From CAZRHH01 sp964599885 (GTDB lineage Bacteria; Chloroflexota; Dehalococcoidia; DSTF01; JACRBR01), in the NCBI GenBank assembly GCA_964599885.1, contig CAZRHH010000064.1:1-18003 (forward strand): a stretch of 18,003 nt of DNA, in the 5' to 3' direction. Positions within the stretch are counted from its first letter, which is position 1, and each line of letters opens with the position of its first letter. The position numbers and the translations under genes were made by a program. This document shows, one piece after another, positions 1 through 7,827 of the stretch. The notes beneath the pieces were generated by a model that was given only the letters and a program-made list of their open reading frames with translations, was not told where the DNA came from and ran no database searches.

Positions 1-1751
1 GCCAGGGCGGGTTCCACTGCGGCCCCGGCCATCACCGCCCGCGCGGCCGTATCGCGTTGCCCGCGCCGCCCCTCCGCTACCACAACCGCCCGCTCAAGCG
101 CCGTGATCTCCGCATCGACACGCTTCTGCCGCGCGCGTGCGTCCTCGCACGTTGCGACTGCCGCCGCGTCTGCCGCCGCCGCATCCTTCGCCTGCTGCTG
201 CGCCGCCTCGACGCGCATCCGTAGCGCATCGACTTCAGCCTTCGCCGCGCGCTTGTCGACCGGCTGCCCGCACCGCGAGCATGTCGCCTCCGAAGCAGCC
301 GCCTCGCGCTCGGCCAACACGCCCACCAGTTGCGACGCCTCCGCCTCGCACGAAGCCCGCGTCGCCCGCGCCGCATCCAGCGCCCGCTCCGCATCCGCGA
401 TCTCACCGACGACCGCCGCCGCCGTCTCGCGCAGCGTCGCCCGCTTTCCATCGAGCGCGCCGAAGTCATCCGCCGCGCACTCGCGCTCGAGCTTCTCGAA
501 CTGCTCGCGCGCCTGCCGCAGCGCGCTCAGCGCCGGCAGCGCGTCCCGCGTCGCGCGCAGCACGACGATCTGCTGCTCCAGCTCCGGCAGCCCTGCAAGC
601 TCGCCGTCCATCCGCGCGATCTCCGCGTCGTGCGACGCCACCCGCTCCCGCCCCGCAAGCACCGCCCCCGCGATCGAAGCGAACCCGTGCGCCGCGCGTT
701 CGGTCGCCGCCGCCGCCGTCTGCTCGGCTTCCGCACCCTTAAGCGTCTTCGTCGCCGCTCCCGCGCCCGCCACCGCGGCTTTGTGCGCAGCCTGCAGCGC
801 GCCAACGTCGATCGCCGCCGCCCGCCGCCCCGCCTCCTCCTCCGCCGCCAACGACCGCGACGCATCCGCCAGCGCCGTCGCCACCCGCTGCACCGCGTCG
901 ATCGTCTCGCTCAGCTTCGCGAACAACGCCGCGTCCCGCTCGATCGCGTCGCGATCCGCGATCAGTGCCGTCGTCGAAGCGATCCGCTCGTCGAGCGCGC
1001 TCACTTCCGACGCGAGCTTCGTGTATCGCTCGGCGTCAGCAAGCCGTGCGCGCGCCGCCTGCAACGCCGCCGCTGTCTCGTCCGCGCGTAACGTCGCGGC
1101 ATCAAGTTCATCGCGCAGCCGGGCGTGCGTCGTGTCATCGACGTCGCCGAACCCCGCAAGCTTCCCCGTCACGTCCTTCAGCAGCGTCTCGGCGATCCGC
1201 TGCTCCGCAAGCGCCGACTTCGCCAGCGCCTCGTATTCCTTCAGCCCGATCAGACTGCTGATGATCTCGAACCGGTCCTTCGGCGCCGCGTCGAGAAACT
1301 CCGTCGCCGCCCCCTGCTGCAGCATGAACGACGACGTAAACGCCTCAGGCGTCAGCCGCACGATCTGCTCGACGTTCCGCTTGAGCGCGTCCTCTTTCTC
1401 GGTCCCCGGGATCTGCGCCCAGTCGCTCGTCGCCGCGTCCCACAGCCACAACCCCTGCTCGACCTCGCCCGCCTTGTGCCCGCGGCTGCGGCGAATCTTG
1501 TACCGCCGCCCGCCCGCGTCGAACTCGAACTCGACACGCAGCCGGTCCTCGTCCTCAGTGATCAGCTCCGTGTATGCCCGCGTCCCCAGCCGGTGACGCC
1601 CGTACAGCGCGAACAGGATCGCGTCGAAGATCGACGACTTCCCCGCGCCGTTCTCGCCGCAGATCGAGATCAGCGTGCCGCCCTCGAAGTCCGCCACCTG
1701 CTCGTCGCGATACCGCAGCCAGCCCGCCATGCGGACGCGCACCGGAATCAC
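1..1751 (-). CDS. sbcC: SbcC/Rad50-type SMC-like ATPase, N-terminal part (runs off left edge)
   Basis: DNA double-strand-break processing ATPase that partners SbcD; 583 complete codons are visible and the 3' end lies outside the window. The chosen start is a GTG at 1751 whose bases overlap the sbcD stop (GTGA), implying translational coupling; an ATG seven codons later (1730) is an alternative. Visible features: Walker A GENGAGKSS at about residues 32-40, a Q-loop 'MLQQG' at 143-147, then a long Ala/Arg/Glu-rich coiled coil from about 190 to the edge. It is broken by a zinc-hook motif CSRCG (Cys491 and Cys494), the Rad50 dimerisation hook. The signature motif and Walker B of the C-terminal ATPase half would lie past the left edge. 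Family identity is secure from Walker A, Q-loop, hook and the adjacent sbcD. The many plus-strand open frames here are mirror frames of this gene. Confidence 0.93.
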   Translation of the reverse strand, partial: MIPVRVRMAGWLRYRDEQVADFEGGTLISICGENGAGKSSIFDAILFALYGRHRLGTRAYTELITEDEDRLRVEFEFDAGGRRYKIRRSRGHKAGEVEQGLWLWDAATSDWAQIPGTEKEDALKRNVEQIVRLTPEAFTSSFMLQQGAATEFLDAAPKDRFEIISSLIGLKEYEALAKSALAEQRIAETLLKDVTGKLAGFGDVDDTTHARLRDELDAATLRADETAAALQAARARLADAERYTKLASEVSALDERIASTTALIADRDAIERDAALFAKLSETIDAVQRVATALADASRSLAAEEEAGRRAAAIDVGALQAAHKAAVAGAGAATKTLKGAEAEQTAAAATERAAHGFASIAGAVLAGRERVASHDAEIARMDGELAGLPELEQQIVVLRATRDALPALSALRQAREQFEKLERECAADDFGALDGKRATLRETAAAVVGEIADAERALDAARATRASCEAEASQLVGVLAEREAAASEATCSRCGQPVDKRAAKAEVDALRMRVEAAQQQAKDAAAADAAAVATCEDARARQKRVDAEITALERAVVVAEGRRGQRDTAARAVMAGAAVEPAL

Positions 1752-2935
1752 GACCCCGCCTCCACCGCCTGCGCCCCGCGCAGCTCCGCCACCAACTGCA
1801 GCATCGCTGCCAGCTCGTCCGCCGGCAGCTTCTGCTCTTCCAGATACCGCCGCACCGTCTCCTCCACGTTCGCCGCAACCAGCCCCGCCACCGAAGGCGC
1901 CACTACCTCGCCCCCCTGCCAGTCGTGCTCGACGTTCCCGTACAGCCGCGGAAAGAGCTGCCGCGCCCGCTCCACCAGCGGCGCCGTATACGTCCCCACC
2001 GGCGCCTGTAGCGTCAGCTTCACCAGCGTCTCATCCGGACGCGCCATCGCCGCGTGCGCGCCGTCGAGCGACTCCTCGTCCGTCGCGACGACATGCTCAA
2101 ACGGCGTCGGGTCGAGCGGCAGCGACGTCATCGTGCGCACGCCCTGTGGCCCTATATCCGCCAGCAGCACCCGCAGCTCGTAGTCGCGCTCGCCGATGTC
2201 CATCCGGTCCAGCCCGCCCACGTAGTAGAAGTGGCCGCCGCCCAGTTGCTCCGGCTTGTGAATGTGCCCGATGATGGTCAGTTCGAACGACGGAAACGCC
2301 GCGCGCGGCACCAGCACATCATCGCGCGGCGCCAGGCGATGCGCCCGCACCATCGCGCCACCCACCGTCACGTGTGTCAGCAGCACCGTCGGCAGCCGCT
2401 GCTCTGCCGCCTCCTTGCGTAGCTCTTCCATCTTCTCGCCGAAGAGCTTGGCCAGCTGCTCGTTGCGCTGTCCCGCTCCGCCCGCATCATCCTGCTTCAG
2501 CTCGTACCGCGACGCCGTCGGAAACGGCAACAGCGCGAAGTTCACCGACTCGTCGCCGACTGTCATCGTCACCAGTTCCGGCCGCGTCCGCAAAATGACG
2601 CGCCCGCTCCCGCCCGGCGCCGCCGCGCCCAGCCATAAGTTCGCCATTTCCATGAAGTAGTCGCGGTCGTGATTCCCCGCCACCGCGATGATACGCAGTC
2701 CGCGTTCCAGCGCCGGCGCCAGTTCCTGCATCATCGCCGCCGCCGCCGCTCGCGCGGGGCCCCGCTCCTGCGCCTCGAACACATCCCCCGCGATCGCCAG
2801 CACATCCACATCGTGCTCGTCGATGTACCCCGCGATCTTCCGGATCTGCCGCACCTGATCAGGCAGCCGAGGCGAAGCATTCGCCCCGCCGAGCGTGTAA
2901 CCGAGGTGCCAATCCGCCGTGAAAAGAATCTTCAT
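1748..2935 (-). CDS. sbcD: SbcD/Mre11-type DNA repair nuclease (metallophosphoesterase)
   Basis: Predicted Mn-dependent exo/endonuclease subunit of the SbcCD (Mre11-Rad50) complex that trims DNA ends and opens hairpins. The 395-aa protein carries the calcineurin-type phosphoesterase motifs in order: DWHLG (Asp8, His10), GDVFE (Asp51), GNHD (87-90), LLTH (His188) and GHIH (223-226). The C-terminal ~120 residues match the capping/partner-binding region only in position and length. The length is normal for bacterial SbcD. ATG start at 2935; no strong Shine-Dalgarno sequence is visible. The stop overlaps the GTG start of sbcC by four bases. It follows herA after 215 bp containing a probable terminator, so it may have its own promoter, although none is obvious. 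Confidence 0.94.
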   Translation of the reverse strand: MKILFTADWHLGYTLGGANASPRLPDQVRQIRKIAGYIDEHDVDVLAIAGDVFEAQERGPARAAAAAMMQELAPALERGLRIIAVAGNHDRDYFMEMANLWLGAAAPGGSGRVILRTRPELVTMTVGDESVNFALLPFPTASRYELKQDDAGGAGQRNEQLAKLFGEKMEELRKEAAEQRLPTVLLTHVTVGGAMVRAHRLAPRDDVLVPRAAFPSFELTIIGHIHKPEQLGGGHFYYVGGLDRMDIGERDYELRVLLADIGPQGVRTMTSLPLDPTPFEHVVATDEESLDGAHAAMARPDETLVKLTLQAPVGTYTAPLVERARQLFPRLYGNVEHDWQGGEVVAPSVAGLVAANVEETVRRYLEEQKLPADELAAMLQLVAELRGAQAVEAGS

Positions 2936-2973
2936 GCTGCCGCGACCCTACGGTGCCCTTGCCGGTGCCCCCG

Positions 2974-3004
2974 AAAAACGTGGCACGGTCTTTCAGACCG
3001 TGTC
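2974..3004 (-). terminator. Hairpin plus T-run after nurA-herA
   Basis: Read on the minus strand, a ten-base-pair stem (arms 2995-3004 and 2982-2991, one G/T wobble, three-base loop) is followed after a short spacer by five T (2974-2978). It lies between the herA stop and the sbcD start and fits a Rho-independent terminator or attenuator. The stem sequence is also of a kind I associate with dispersed intergenic palindromes, so it could be a repeat element acting as a terminator. Confidence 0.55.
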
Positions 3005-3059
3005 ACCTGGCTCGCGAAGATCATCATCAATTCCCACGACAACGCCTGTCGCCCCACTA

Positions 3060-3081
3060 AAAACATCCGCGCCCATCTGTG
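3060..3081. repeat. Dispersed intergenic element, copy A (AAAACATCC...CCATCTGTG)
   Basis: AAAACATCC, three bases, then CCCATCTGTG. Nearly the same string occurs at 13792-13812. Both copies lie downstream of the stop of a minus-strand gene (herA here, the TgpA-like gene there). Confidence 0.6.
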
Positions 3082-3107
3082 AAAACTGTAGACAGAAAAA
3101 AGAAAAA

Positions 3108-3131
3108 CCTCTGCGCCTCCGTGCCTCTGTG
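3108..3131. repeat. Octamer repeat, three copies of CCTCYGYG
   Basis: CCTCTGCG, CCTCCGTG and CCTCTGTG stand directly in tandem, followed by GTGAAAAAC. They fill the stretch just downstream of the herA stop. No coding potential is seen here. Confidence 0.6.
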
Positions 3132-3150
3132 GTGAAAAACGAAAGAGGGC

Positions 3151-5148
3151 CTACAGCTCCATCGAAGAAGCCGCCGCCCGCCCCGCATCCGAGATCGCCG
3201 CCTTCCCCGCCGCCACCCCCGGCGCCACCGCGGCATCCGCAAGGCACGCCGGCGGCTGATCCGTCGCTTCCTCCGGCCGCATCGCCCACGGCGGACGCGG
3301 CACCTTCACGTGCAACGCCTCCCGAAAGTTCGGCGCGACGATCACTTTCTCATCCGGCCCCAGCCGCAACGCCAGCTTCCGGTCCCCCTCCGAAAACCCG
3401 CGCCAGATCGAGTCCGCTAACTCCTGCCCGCCCGAGCGGCCCAGCGCCCGCGTCTGGCTGTTCTCGATCACCACCTCCGACACGCGTGACCCCTGCTGCT
3501 GACCGCCGAACAGGATGATCCCCCGCGAGCGCATCTGGCTCGCCACGTACTCGAACAGCTTCGTGATCGAGTCCGAAGCCCCGCGCGGTGCGTACCGGTT
3601 CAGTTCGTCGATGACCACCAGGAACGTTTCGTACTGCGCCGCATGCGGGCCGCTGCGCCACTGCACAAGCTGTTGCAGCACACTCGCGATCACGAACCGC
3701 TGCAAATGCGAGTCCTGGATCGACTGGATGTCGATGACGCTGATGTCTTCCTCCGCCGTCGCCAGCGCGATCGGCGCGCCGTCGACGTCGTCGCGCCGCA
3801 GCAATCCTGACGTCGGACCGAGCACGCGGGCCAGCCGCCGCCACAGCGCCTGGATCGTCGAGTTGCTCATCGTCCGCAGACTCTCGTCGTTGACATCACG
3901 CGCGTCCGGCTGCGCCTTCGCTTCGATGAAGTCCAGCAGGTCCTGAAACGTGACGACCGGCTTGCCCGAACCGTCACCCGCCGTGTTATCGAGGTCGTTC
4001 TTACTGTTAAAGCCGCGGTCGAGCGTGTCGGTCAGTTGCCGCCGCGCCGCCATCCGCGGATCCGGCGCCTCGCCCAGCCGCTCGTGCAGGCTCAACGACT
4101 TGCTGCGCCCGACCGACAGCCGGTGATGCAGCCAGTTGATCAGCGTTACGATATTGTCGTTTGCCCGCGTCTCCTCCGAGAACAGCAGATCGAACAGCCC
4201 GAAGTCGATGATGTCGCGCAGTGACCACGAATACGGCCGCGCGTCGCCAGGCCGCCCGGTCACGATCGGCATTGGCGTGCCGCTGCGCTGCCCCGTTTCC
4301 GGCGCGTAATACGCGATGCTCCGAAAGATGTCCGGCGACGTCACGCCCATCTCGCGCCACACCGCCAGGTCGTCCTCGTTGAACTTCGTCGACCAGCGGT
4401 CCAGCGAGAACAGGTCGAACCCCTTCACGTTGAAGATGATCGCCTTAATCCGCGGCGCCTTCCCCGTGCCAACTGCGCCCGCCGCATTTGCCTGCACAGC
4501 GTGAATCGTCTGCGACGCCGCAATCGTCAGAAACGACGACTTCGTACCCGACCCCGCCGCGCCATTTACATTGAGATGTCCCGACTGCGCGCCCAATAAG
4601 AAATCTGAATCGAGAAACGCCCGCCCCGCCGTCGAATCGCCGCCGTTTCGGATCAACCCGACGCAGATGCCGCGCTCCGCCGAGTACGTGTCCATTTCGT
4701 ACGCGCGCTCGGCATCGCGCGCCCCGCACGAGTAGACGGTGCTGCCTTCTATCGGCGGAGAAAGCCGCGGCGGAAACGCGTTGACGACGCGCACCTGCGC
4801 GTACGTCACGCCGTCCCGGTCGAGCATCGAGTCGTCGGCGATCGGGTCGCCGTCGTGCGCCGCCAGCTCCATGTGCATCGAGCTGATCGTCGAGCGCCGG
4901 TACACCTGCTCGACGACCCCGAACACCTCGACCTCAACGCCGCCCATCACCGTCGGTACGCGCACGATCTGCGTCTGCTCGACAAGCTGTCCCGGCGCCA
5001 CCCAGAAGTAGAACTCATCGACGTTCGCTTCCTGCCCCGGTGGGCAGCCGACGCGCCCGACTCCCTCCGGCGTGTGCTCGCTCGCCGCCCCGTTGCCAGC
5101 AGTGTTTCCGTTCGCGTTCGCGCCCGATGCGTTGTGTTCGATCGTCAT
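3151..5148 (-). CDS. herA: HerA-type DNA translocase/helicase ATPase
   Basis: Predicted hexameric FtsK/HerA-superfamily ATPase that partners NurA to drive end resection. The 665-aa protein has a low-complexity Asn/Gly/Ala-rich N-terminus (about 1-33), a beta-rich N-terminal region (about 45-150) like the HerA HAS barrel, a P-loop region NGAAGSGTKSS (195-205), Walker B FLVVIDELN (509-517; Asp514, Glu515), and a sensor/arginine-finger region from GGQQQGSR (548-555) to about Arg571. The P-loop has an extra Thr between GSG and KS compared with GSGKS. The ATG at 5148 overlaps the nurA stop (ATGA), so translation is probably coupled. It is longer than typical archaeal HerA (about 500 aa), through the N-terminal extension and a long insertion between the Walker motifs. 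A defence-type HerA is an alternative, but the NurA and SbcCD neighbours favour repair. Confidence 0.88.
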   Translation of the reverse strand: MTIEHNASGANANGNTAGNGAASEHTPEGVGRVGCPPGQEANVDEFYFWVAPGQLVEQTQIVRVPTVMGGVEVEVFGVVEQVYRRSTISSMHMELAAHDGDPIADDSMLDRDGVTYAQVRVVNAFPPRLSPPIEGSTVYSCGARDAERAYEMDTYSAERGICVGLIRNGGDSTAGRAFLDSDFLLGAQSGHLNVNGAAGSGTKSSFLTIAASQTIHAVQANAAGAVGTGKAPRIKAIIFNVKGFDLFSLDRWSTKFNEDDLAVWREMGVTSPDIFRSIAYYAPETGQRSGTPMPIVTGRPGDARPYSWSLRDIIDFGLFDLLFSEETRANDNIVTLINWLHHRLSVGRSKSLSLHERLGEAPDPRMAARRQLTDTLDRGFNSKNDLDNTAGDGSGKPVVTFQDLLDFIEAKAQPDARDVNDESLRTMSNSTIQALWRRLARVLGPTSGLLRRDDVDGAPIALATAEEDISVIDIQSIQDSHLQRFVIASVLQQLVQWRSGPHAAQYETFLVVIDELNRYAPRGASDSITKLFEYVASQMRSRGIILFGGQQQGSRVSEVVIENSQTRALGRSGGQELADSIWRGFSEGDRKLALRLGPDEKVIVAPNFREALHVKVPRPPWAMRPEEATDQPPACLADAAVAPGVAAGKAAISDAGRAAASSMEL

Positions 5149-6194
5149 GCGGCGTTCCTTCCCGGCATGAGGCGGTGCAGTTTCGGGATCAGCGCGTCAA
5201 GATTCGGCAACAACGCGTGGAGATGATCTTCGACGCGCACGATCGGCTCGACGCTGATGCCCGAGCGGCCGTAAGCAAGGTCGCGATGCCGCAGCCGGTA
5301 GATGTACGCCGCCAGTCCCGAAAGATATCCGGGAACGTCGTCGGCGTGCTGCGATTCGACATAAGCAAGCGGCGCCGTCACGCGCACGACCCCGTACGAC
5401 GGCGAGATCCCCACCTCCGACGACAGCCGCAAATAGAAGTTGACGATCCGCACGTGCTGCGGCGTGTCCAGCACGAACGCCGGAGTCCGCTGAGATGGTT
5501 GGAGGTTGTACTGCACTTCCTGCAGGCTCCCCGGCAAGTACGTCGCCATCTGTCGCTTCACCAGGCCGATGACGGGAACGTCGTGCCGCTGCGCCGCCAG
5601 CCTCCGTTCCAGCAGCCCGTCGATCAGCGTTGGCGTCTCGATAGCATCGAGCATCACGTCGCGCTCGGCTTCGCCCATCAGTTCGAGCGCAATGCTCCGC
5701 GTCGAACGCCGCATGCTGTCGAAGTCGAGCTGCGCCGCCTGCGCCGTACTTGTCTTCAGGATGACGTGGATACCCCAAAGCGAGCGTTTCGCTTCCTCAA
5801 GCACGTCCGGATCCATCGCGTTCGAGTTCACGCACAACGCTTTGATGATGCGCGGGTTGGGCGCTCGCCGCAGCGTTCTCCCGTCCATCTCCAGCGCCGC
5901 CGCAGACACCGCCGCCACGATCAGCGGCCGCCGCCGGAAGTCCACCGTAATGCATCCCCCGGCCCGCGACATCATCGACCCATCGACGAAACGCACCGGC
6001 ACATCGGCCGTCGGCGTCCCGGCCGCAATCGGCGCCCACTCATGCGCAGCCCGCTCATAGTCGATCTGGACATCGAGCGACGGCGTGTCCTCGTCATCAT
6101 CGGCCTCGTGCCCCGGAAACGGCGGGACCGAAACGTCATTCAGCGGCGTCGCCGCGTACGCTCCAAACAGCCCACGCCCCGCCTCAACAGTCAT
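5145..6194 (-). CDS. nurA: NurA-type 5'-3' nuclease
   Basis: Predicted RNase H-like fold nuclease that docks on HerA and digests DNA ends. The 349-aa protein shows the NurA hallmarks: FVDGS (Asp71) near the N-terminus, TLIDGLLE (Asp192) and GLVKRQ (Lys213). The two Asp correspond to the catalytic Mn-binding residues of the family. The frame is open to 6359, but the ATG at 6194 is preferred: it has GAGGT about eight bases upstream, and the upstream extension is Arg/Gly-rich and unlike the family. The stop overlaps the herA start by ATGA, so nurA and herA form a two-gene unit. NurA is better known from archaea, but bacterial homologues in a herA pair exist. Confidence 0.86.
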   Translation of the reverse strand: MTVEAGRGLFGAYAATPLNDVSVPPFPGHEADDDEDTPSLDVQIDYERAAHEWAPIAAGTPTADVPVRFVDGSMMSRAGGCITVDFRRRPLIVAAVSAAALEMDGRTLRRAPNPRIIKALCVNSNAMDPDVLEEAKRSLWGIHVILKTSTAQAAQLDFDSMRRSTRSIALELMGEAERDVMLDAIETPTLIDGLLERRLAAQRHDVPVIGLVKRQMATYLPGSLQEVQYNLQPSQRTPAFVLDTPQHVRIVNFYLRLSSEVGISPSYGVVRVTAPLAYVESQHADDVPGYLSGLAAYIYRLRHRDLAYGRSGISVEPIVRVEDHLHALLPNLDALIPKLHRLMPGRNAA

Positions 6195-6512
6195 CACCGC
6201 TACCTCGCCCCCAACAGGTGAACCAAACGGACGTAGCCGCGGAGCTTCAGCTCCGCCGCGCACACCCCCCAACCACCGAATCCCGCCTCTCGCCCGTGCG
6301 CGCGTCCGGCCGCCCAACCGCGGCCCGCCCCGTCTCTCCTCACCGAACCTGGGTGACATCCACCCCGTCGCGCTCCCACGAAAACGGCCCAGACTGTGGA
6401 GCCGATAGTAAGACAGAACACCTGTGCGAGTCCAGCAGCGCCGAAGGGAAATGAATGACCAAATGAAAAGACTAGATTCTAGATTCTAGGTTGCGGGTTC
6501 TGGTTCGGGCCG
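6195..6512. other. Intergenic region between nurA and the 5' nuclease gene
   Basis: The 318 bases hold no supported gene. On the minus strand the nurA Shine-Dalgarno sequence (GAGGT) sits beside the nurA start. Near the other end, 6473-6489 carries a heptanucleotide repeat TAGATTC of about 2.4 copies. No clear -35/-10 pair for nurA was found. Confidence 0.5.
6473..6489. repeat. Heptanucleotide repeat (TAGATTC)
   Basis: TAGATTC TAGATTC TAG in direct tandem, beside the 3' end of the 5' nuclease gene. It is AT-rich against a GC-rich background. It shares the seven-base period, but not the word, with the other intergenic repeats in this window. Confidence 0.65.
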
Positions 6513-7484
6513 TCAGGCCAGCGCCTCAAGCCGCTCGAACAACTGCGCCTTGTCCACCGCGGAAATCTTCTGCTCGGTGAACCACGCCTCGAAGCGGTCA
6601 CGCTGCCACGCGCCTCGCACCGTCAGCGCCGGCAGCTCAGCCCAGCATGGCGCTGGCCGGCGTAGATCCATCAGCTCGCGATTCCGCTCGACGATCTCGC
6701 GTGCGTTCCCGTGCCCGAACGCCATCTCGACCGCGACGTTTTTGCGCCCCAGCGCCTCCCGCACCGCCGCTTCGTTCCCGAAGTACGTGTCCAGCGGCGC
6801 CAGCGCCAGCAGCTTCGCCGCCGACAGCGGCCCGATCCCCGGCACCCCCGGCAAGTTGTCCGATGGGTCGCCGTTAAGCGCGCGGAAATCGAGAAAGCGG
6901 TCGCGCGGGAAGGGCGCCTCCGCGCCCGGCGCCGCCTTGAGCCCGAACGCATCGAAGAAGTTGCGTTCGTCGATGATGATCCGCTTCACCGGTGCGTAGA
7001 CGTTTGTGTTCGGTTCAATCAACTGGAGGAAATCGCGATCAGTCGAAACAATCCGCTTCATCAGCTTCGGATTCGCGTTGACGAGCCCCGCGATCAGATC
7101 GTCCGCTTCAATGTTCGGCCCGCGCAGCACGTCGACCGGCAGCATGTCGATCGCCATGTCGCGGAACGCGGCGATCGCGCGCAAAATCGTCGGCTCGTTT
7201 TGGATGAACTTCGGATCGCCTTCGCGGCCGGTCTGGTACGGCGGGTACAACTGGCGACGCCGCAGCGGCCGCCCCTCGTCGAAACAAACTGCGACGCGAG
7301 TCGCGGGCGTCTCGATCGGCTCGCCCGGCGGCGTCCCGGACCGCGCGATCGCGCCGAGCACCGTCGAAGCCACGCCAAGCAGCGCGACGCGTTGGCGGCG
7401 CTCGTAATCCTCGGGCTTCATCGCCCGTTCGAGCGCGTAGAAGCCTGCCCACGCGAGGTTGTTTCCGTCGATGATCAGCAGCAC
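6513..7484 (-). CDS. 5'-3' exonuclease / FEN-like nuclease (Pol I N-terminal domain type)
   Basis: Predicted structure-specific 5' nuclease of the FEN/ExoIX/Pol I 5'-nuclease family, removing flaps and RNA primers or trimming 5' ends. The 323-aa protein has the full set of metal ligands: Asp6 (LLIIDGNN), Asp69 (CFDEGRP), Glu126/Asp128/Asp129 (EADDLI), Asp149/Asp151 (STDRDF) and Asp206/Asp209 (NGDPSDN). A helix-3-turn-helix follows (LPGVPGIGPLSAAKLL, about 211-226). There is no polymerase domain, so it is stand-alone. The start is taken as GTG at 7484, because the frame upstream (to 7697) translates repeat-rich intergenic DNA and the family begins at the first beta strand. No Shine-Dalgarno sequence precedes it, but TACAAT lies five bases upstream, suggesting a leaderless transcript. 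It opens the run of minus-strand repair genes. Confidence 0.9.
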   Translation of the reverse strand: MLLIIDGNNLAWAGFYALERAMKPEDYERRQRVALLGVASTVLGAIARSGTPPGEPIETPATRVAVCFDEGRPLRRRQLYPPYQTGREGDPKFIQNEPTILRAIAAFRDMAIDMLPVDVLRGPNIEADDLIAGLVNANPKLMKRIVSTDRDFLQLIEPNTNVYAPVKRIIIDERNFFDAFGLKAAPGAEAPFPRDRFLDFRALNGDPSDNLPGVPGIGPLSAAKLLALAPLDTYFGNEAAVREALGRKNVAVEMAFGHGNAREIVERNRELMDLRRPAPCWAELPALTVRGAWQRDRFEAWFTEQKISAVDKAQLFERLEALA

Positions 7485-7489
7485 GCCGC

Positions 7490-7495
7490 ATTGTA
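7490..7495 (-). promoter_or_regulatory. Candidate -10 (TACAAT) for the 5' nuclease gene
   Basis: On the minus strand TACAAT ends five bases before the GTG start, so transcription would begin at or beside the start codon. There is no Shine-Dalgarno sequence, and the -35 region matches the consensus poorly (CTCACT at a 17-base spacing). Confidence 0.4.
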
Positions 7496-7581
7496 GGCGG
7501 TGGCGGGTGGGAAGTGAGAGGTCGGGTTGGAAGCCGAGGCGGGAAATCGGGCGCTGGGGACTCCCTCCACCGCGTTGCATT

Positions 7582-7699
7582 ATCCGGCATCCGGCTTGAA
7601 CTTCGTGCAGCTTCCAAATTCCAGCCTCCAGCTTCGCTCTTTGGCGCAGACAACGGTGACGCGCCCCACCTCCCACTTCCCACCTCCCACAGCCCAACC
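7582..7699. repeat. Three short blocks of degenerate heptad repeats
   Basis: This stretch between the 5' nuclease gene and the zinc-ribbon gene contains ATCCGGC twice in tandem (7582-7595). Four heptads AGCTTCC, AAATTCC, AGCCTCC, AGCTTCG follow at 7609-7636. Then come CCCACCT, CCCACTT, CCCACCT, CCCACAG, CCCAACC at 7665-7699. Each block keeps a strict seven-base register but uses its own word. No gene is supported in 7485-7827. Confidence 0.6.
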
Positions 7700-7707
7700 C
7701 TCACGAT

Positions 7708-7741
7708 CCCTACGGTTTATAGGGGAACTCCCCTACGGTTT
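7708..7741 (+). promoter_or_regulatory. Direct repeat CCCTACGGTTT x2 with internal palindrome
   Basis: CCCTACGGTTT occurs at 7708-7718 and again at 7731-7741, starts 23 bp apart. Between and overlapping them is the inverted repeat TAGGGG-AACT-CCCCTA. The block lies about 90 bases upstream of the zinc-ribbon gene and could be an operator; no regulator is identified. Confidence 0.4.
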
Positions 7742-7827
7742 CCGCGGGAAAACCCTTATGGGCGCGCGATCCCTCGAACCGCATAATCGCCCTCACTACA
7801 GGAGCCTCACTAGGAAGGGAGTCCGCC

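Noticed and set aside
103..1596. Long plus-strand open frame (497 aa, Ser/Ala/Arg-rich) and other plus frames over 1-2700
   Set aside because: They mirror the minus-strand sbcC and sbcD genes, whose Walker A, zinc hook and phosphoesterase motifs are clear; the plus translations are low-complexity and typical of GC-rich antisense frames.
3151..6194. HerA-based anti-phage defence system
   Set aside because: The partner is NurA and the next genes are sbcD and sbcC, with no Sir2, DUF4297 or other effector; a repair role is the simpler reading.
5040..6221. Plus-strand frame of 393 aa opposite nurA
   Set aside because: Arg/His/Gln-rich antisense frame of a gene with recognisable NurA motifs.
6195..6359. 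N-terminal extension of nurA to 6359
   Set aside because: The extension is Arg/Gly-rich and not family-like, and the ATG at 6194 has a GAGGT site.
7485..7697. N-terminal extension of the 5' nuclease to 7697
   Set aside because: It begins at TTG and translates heptad-repeat intergenic DNA; the nuclease fold starts at the GTG at 7484.
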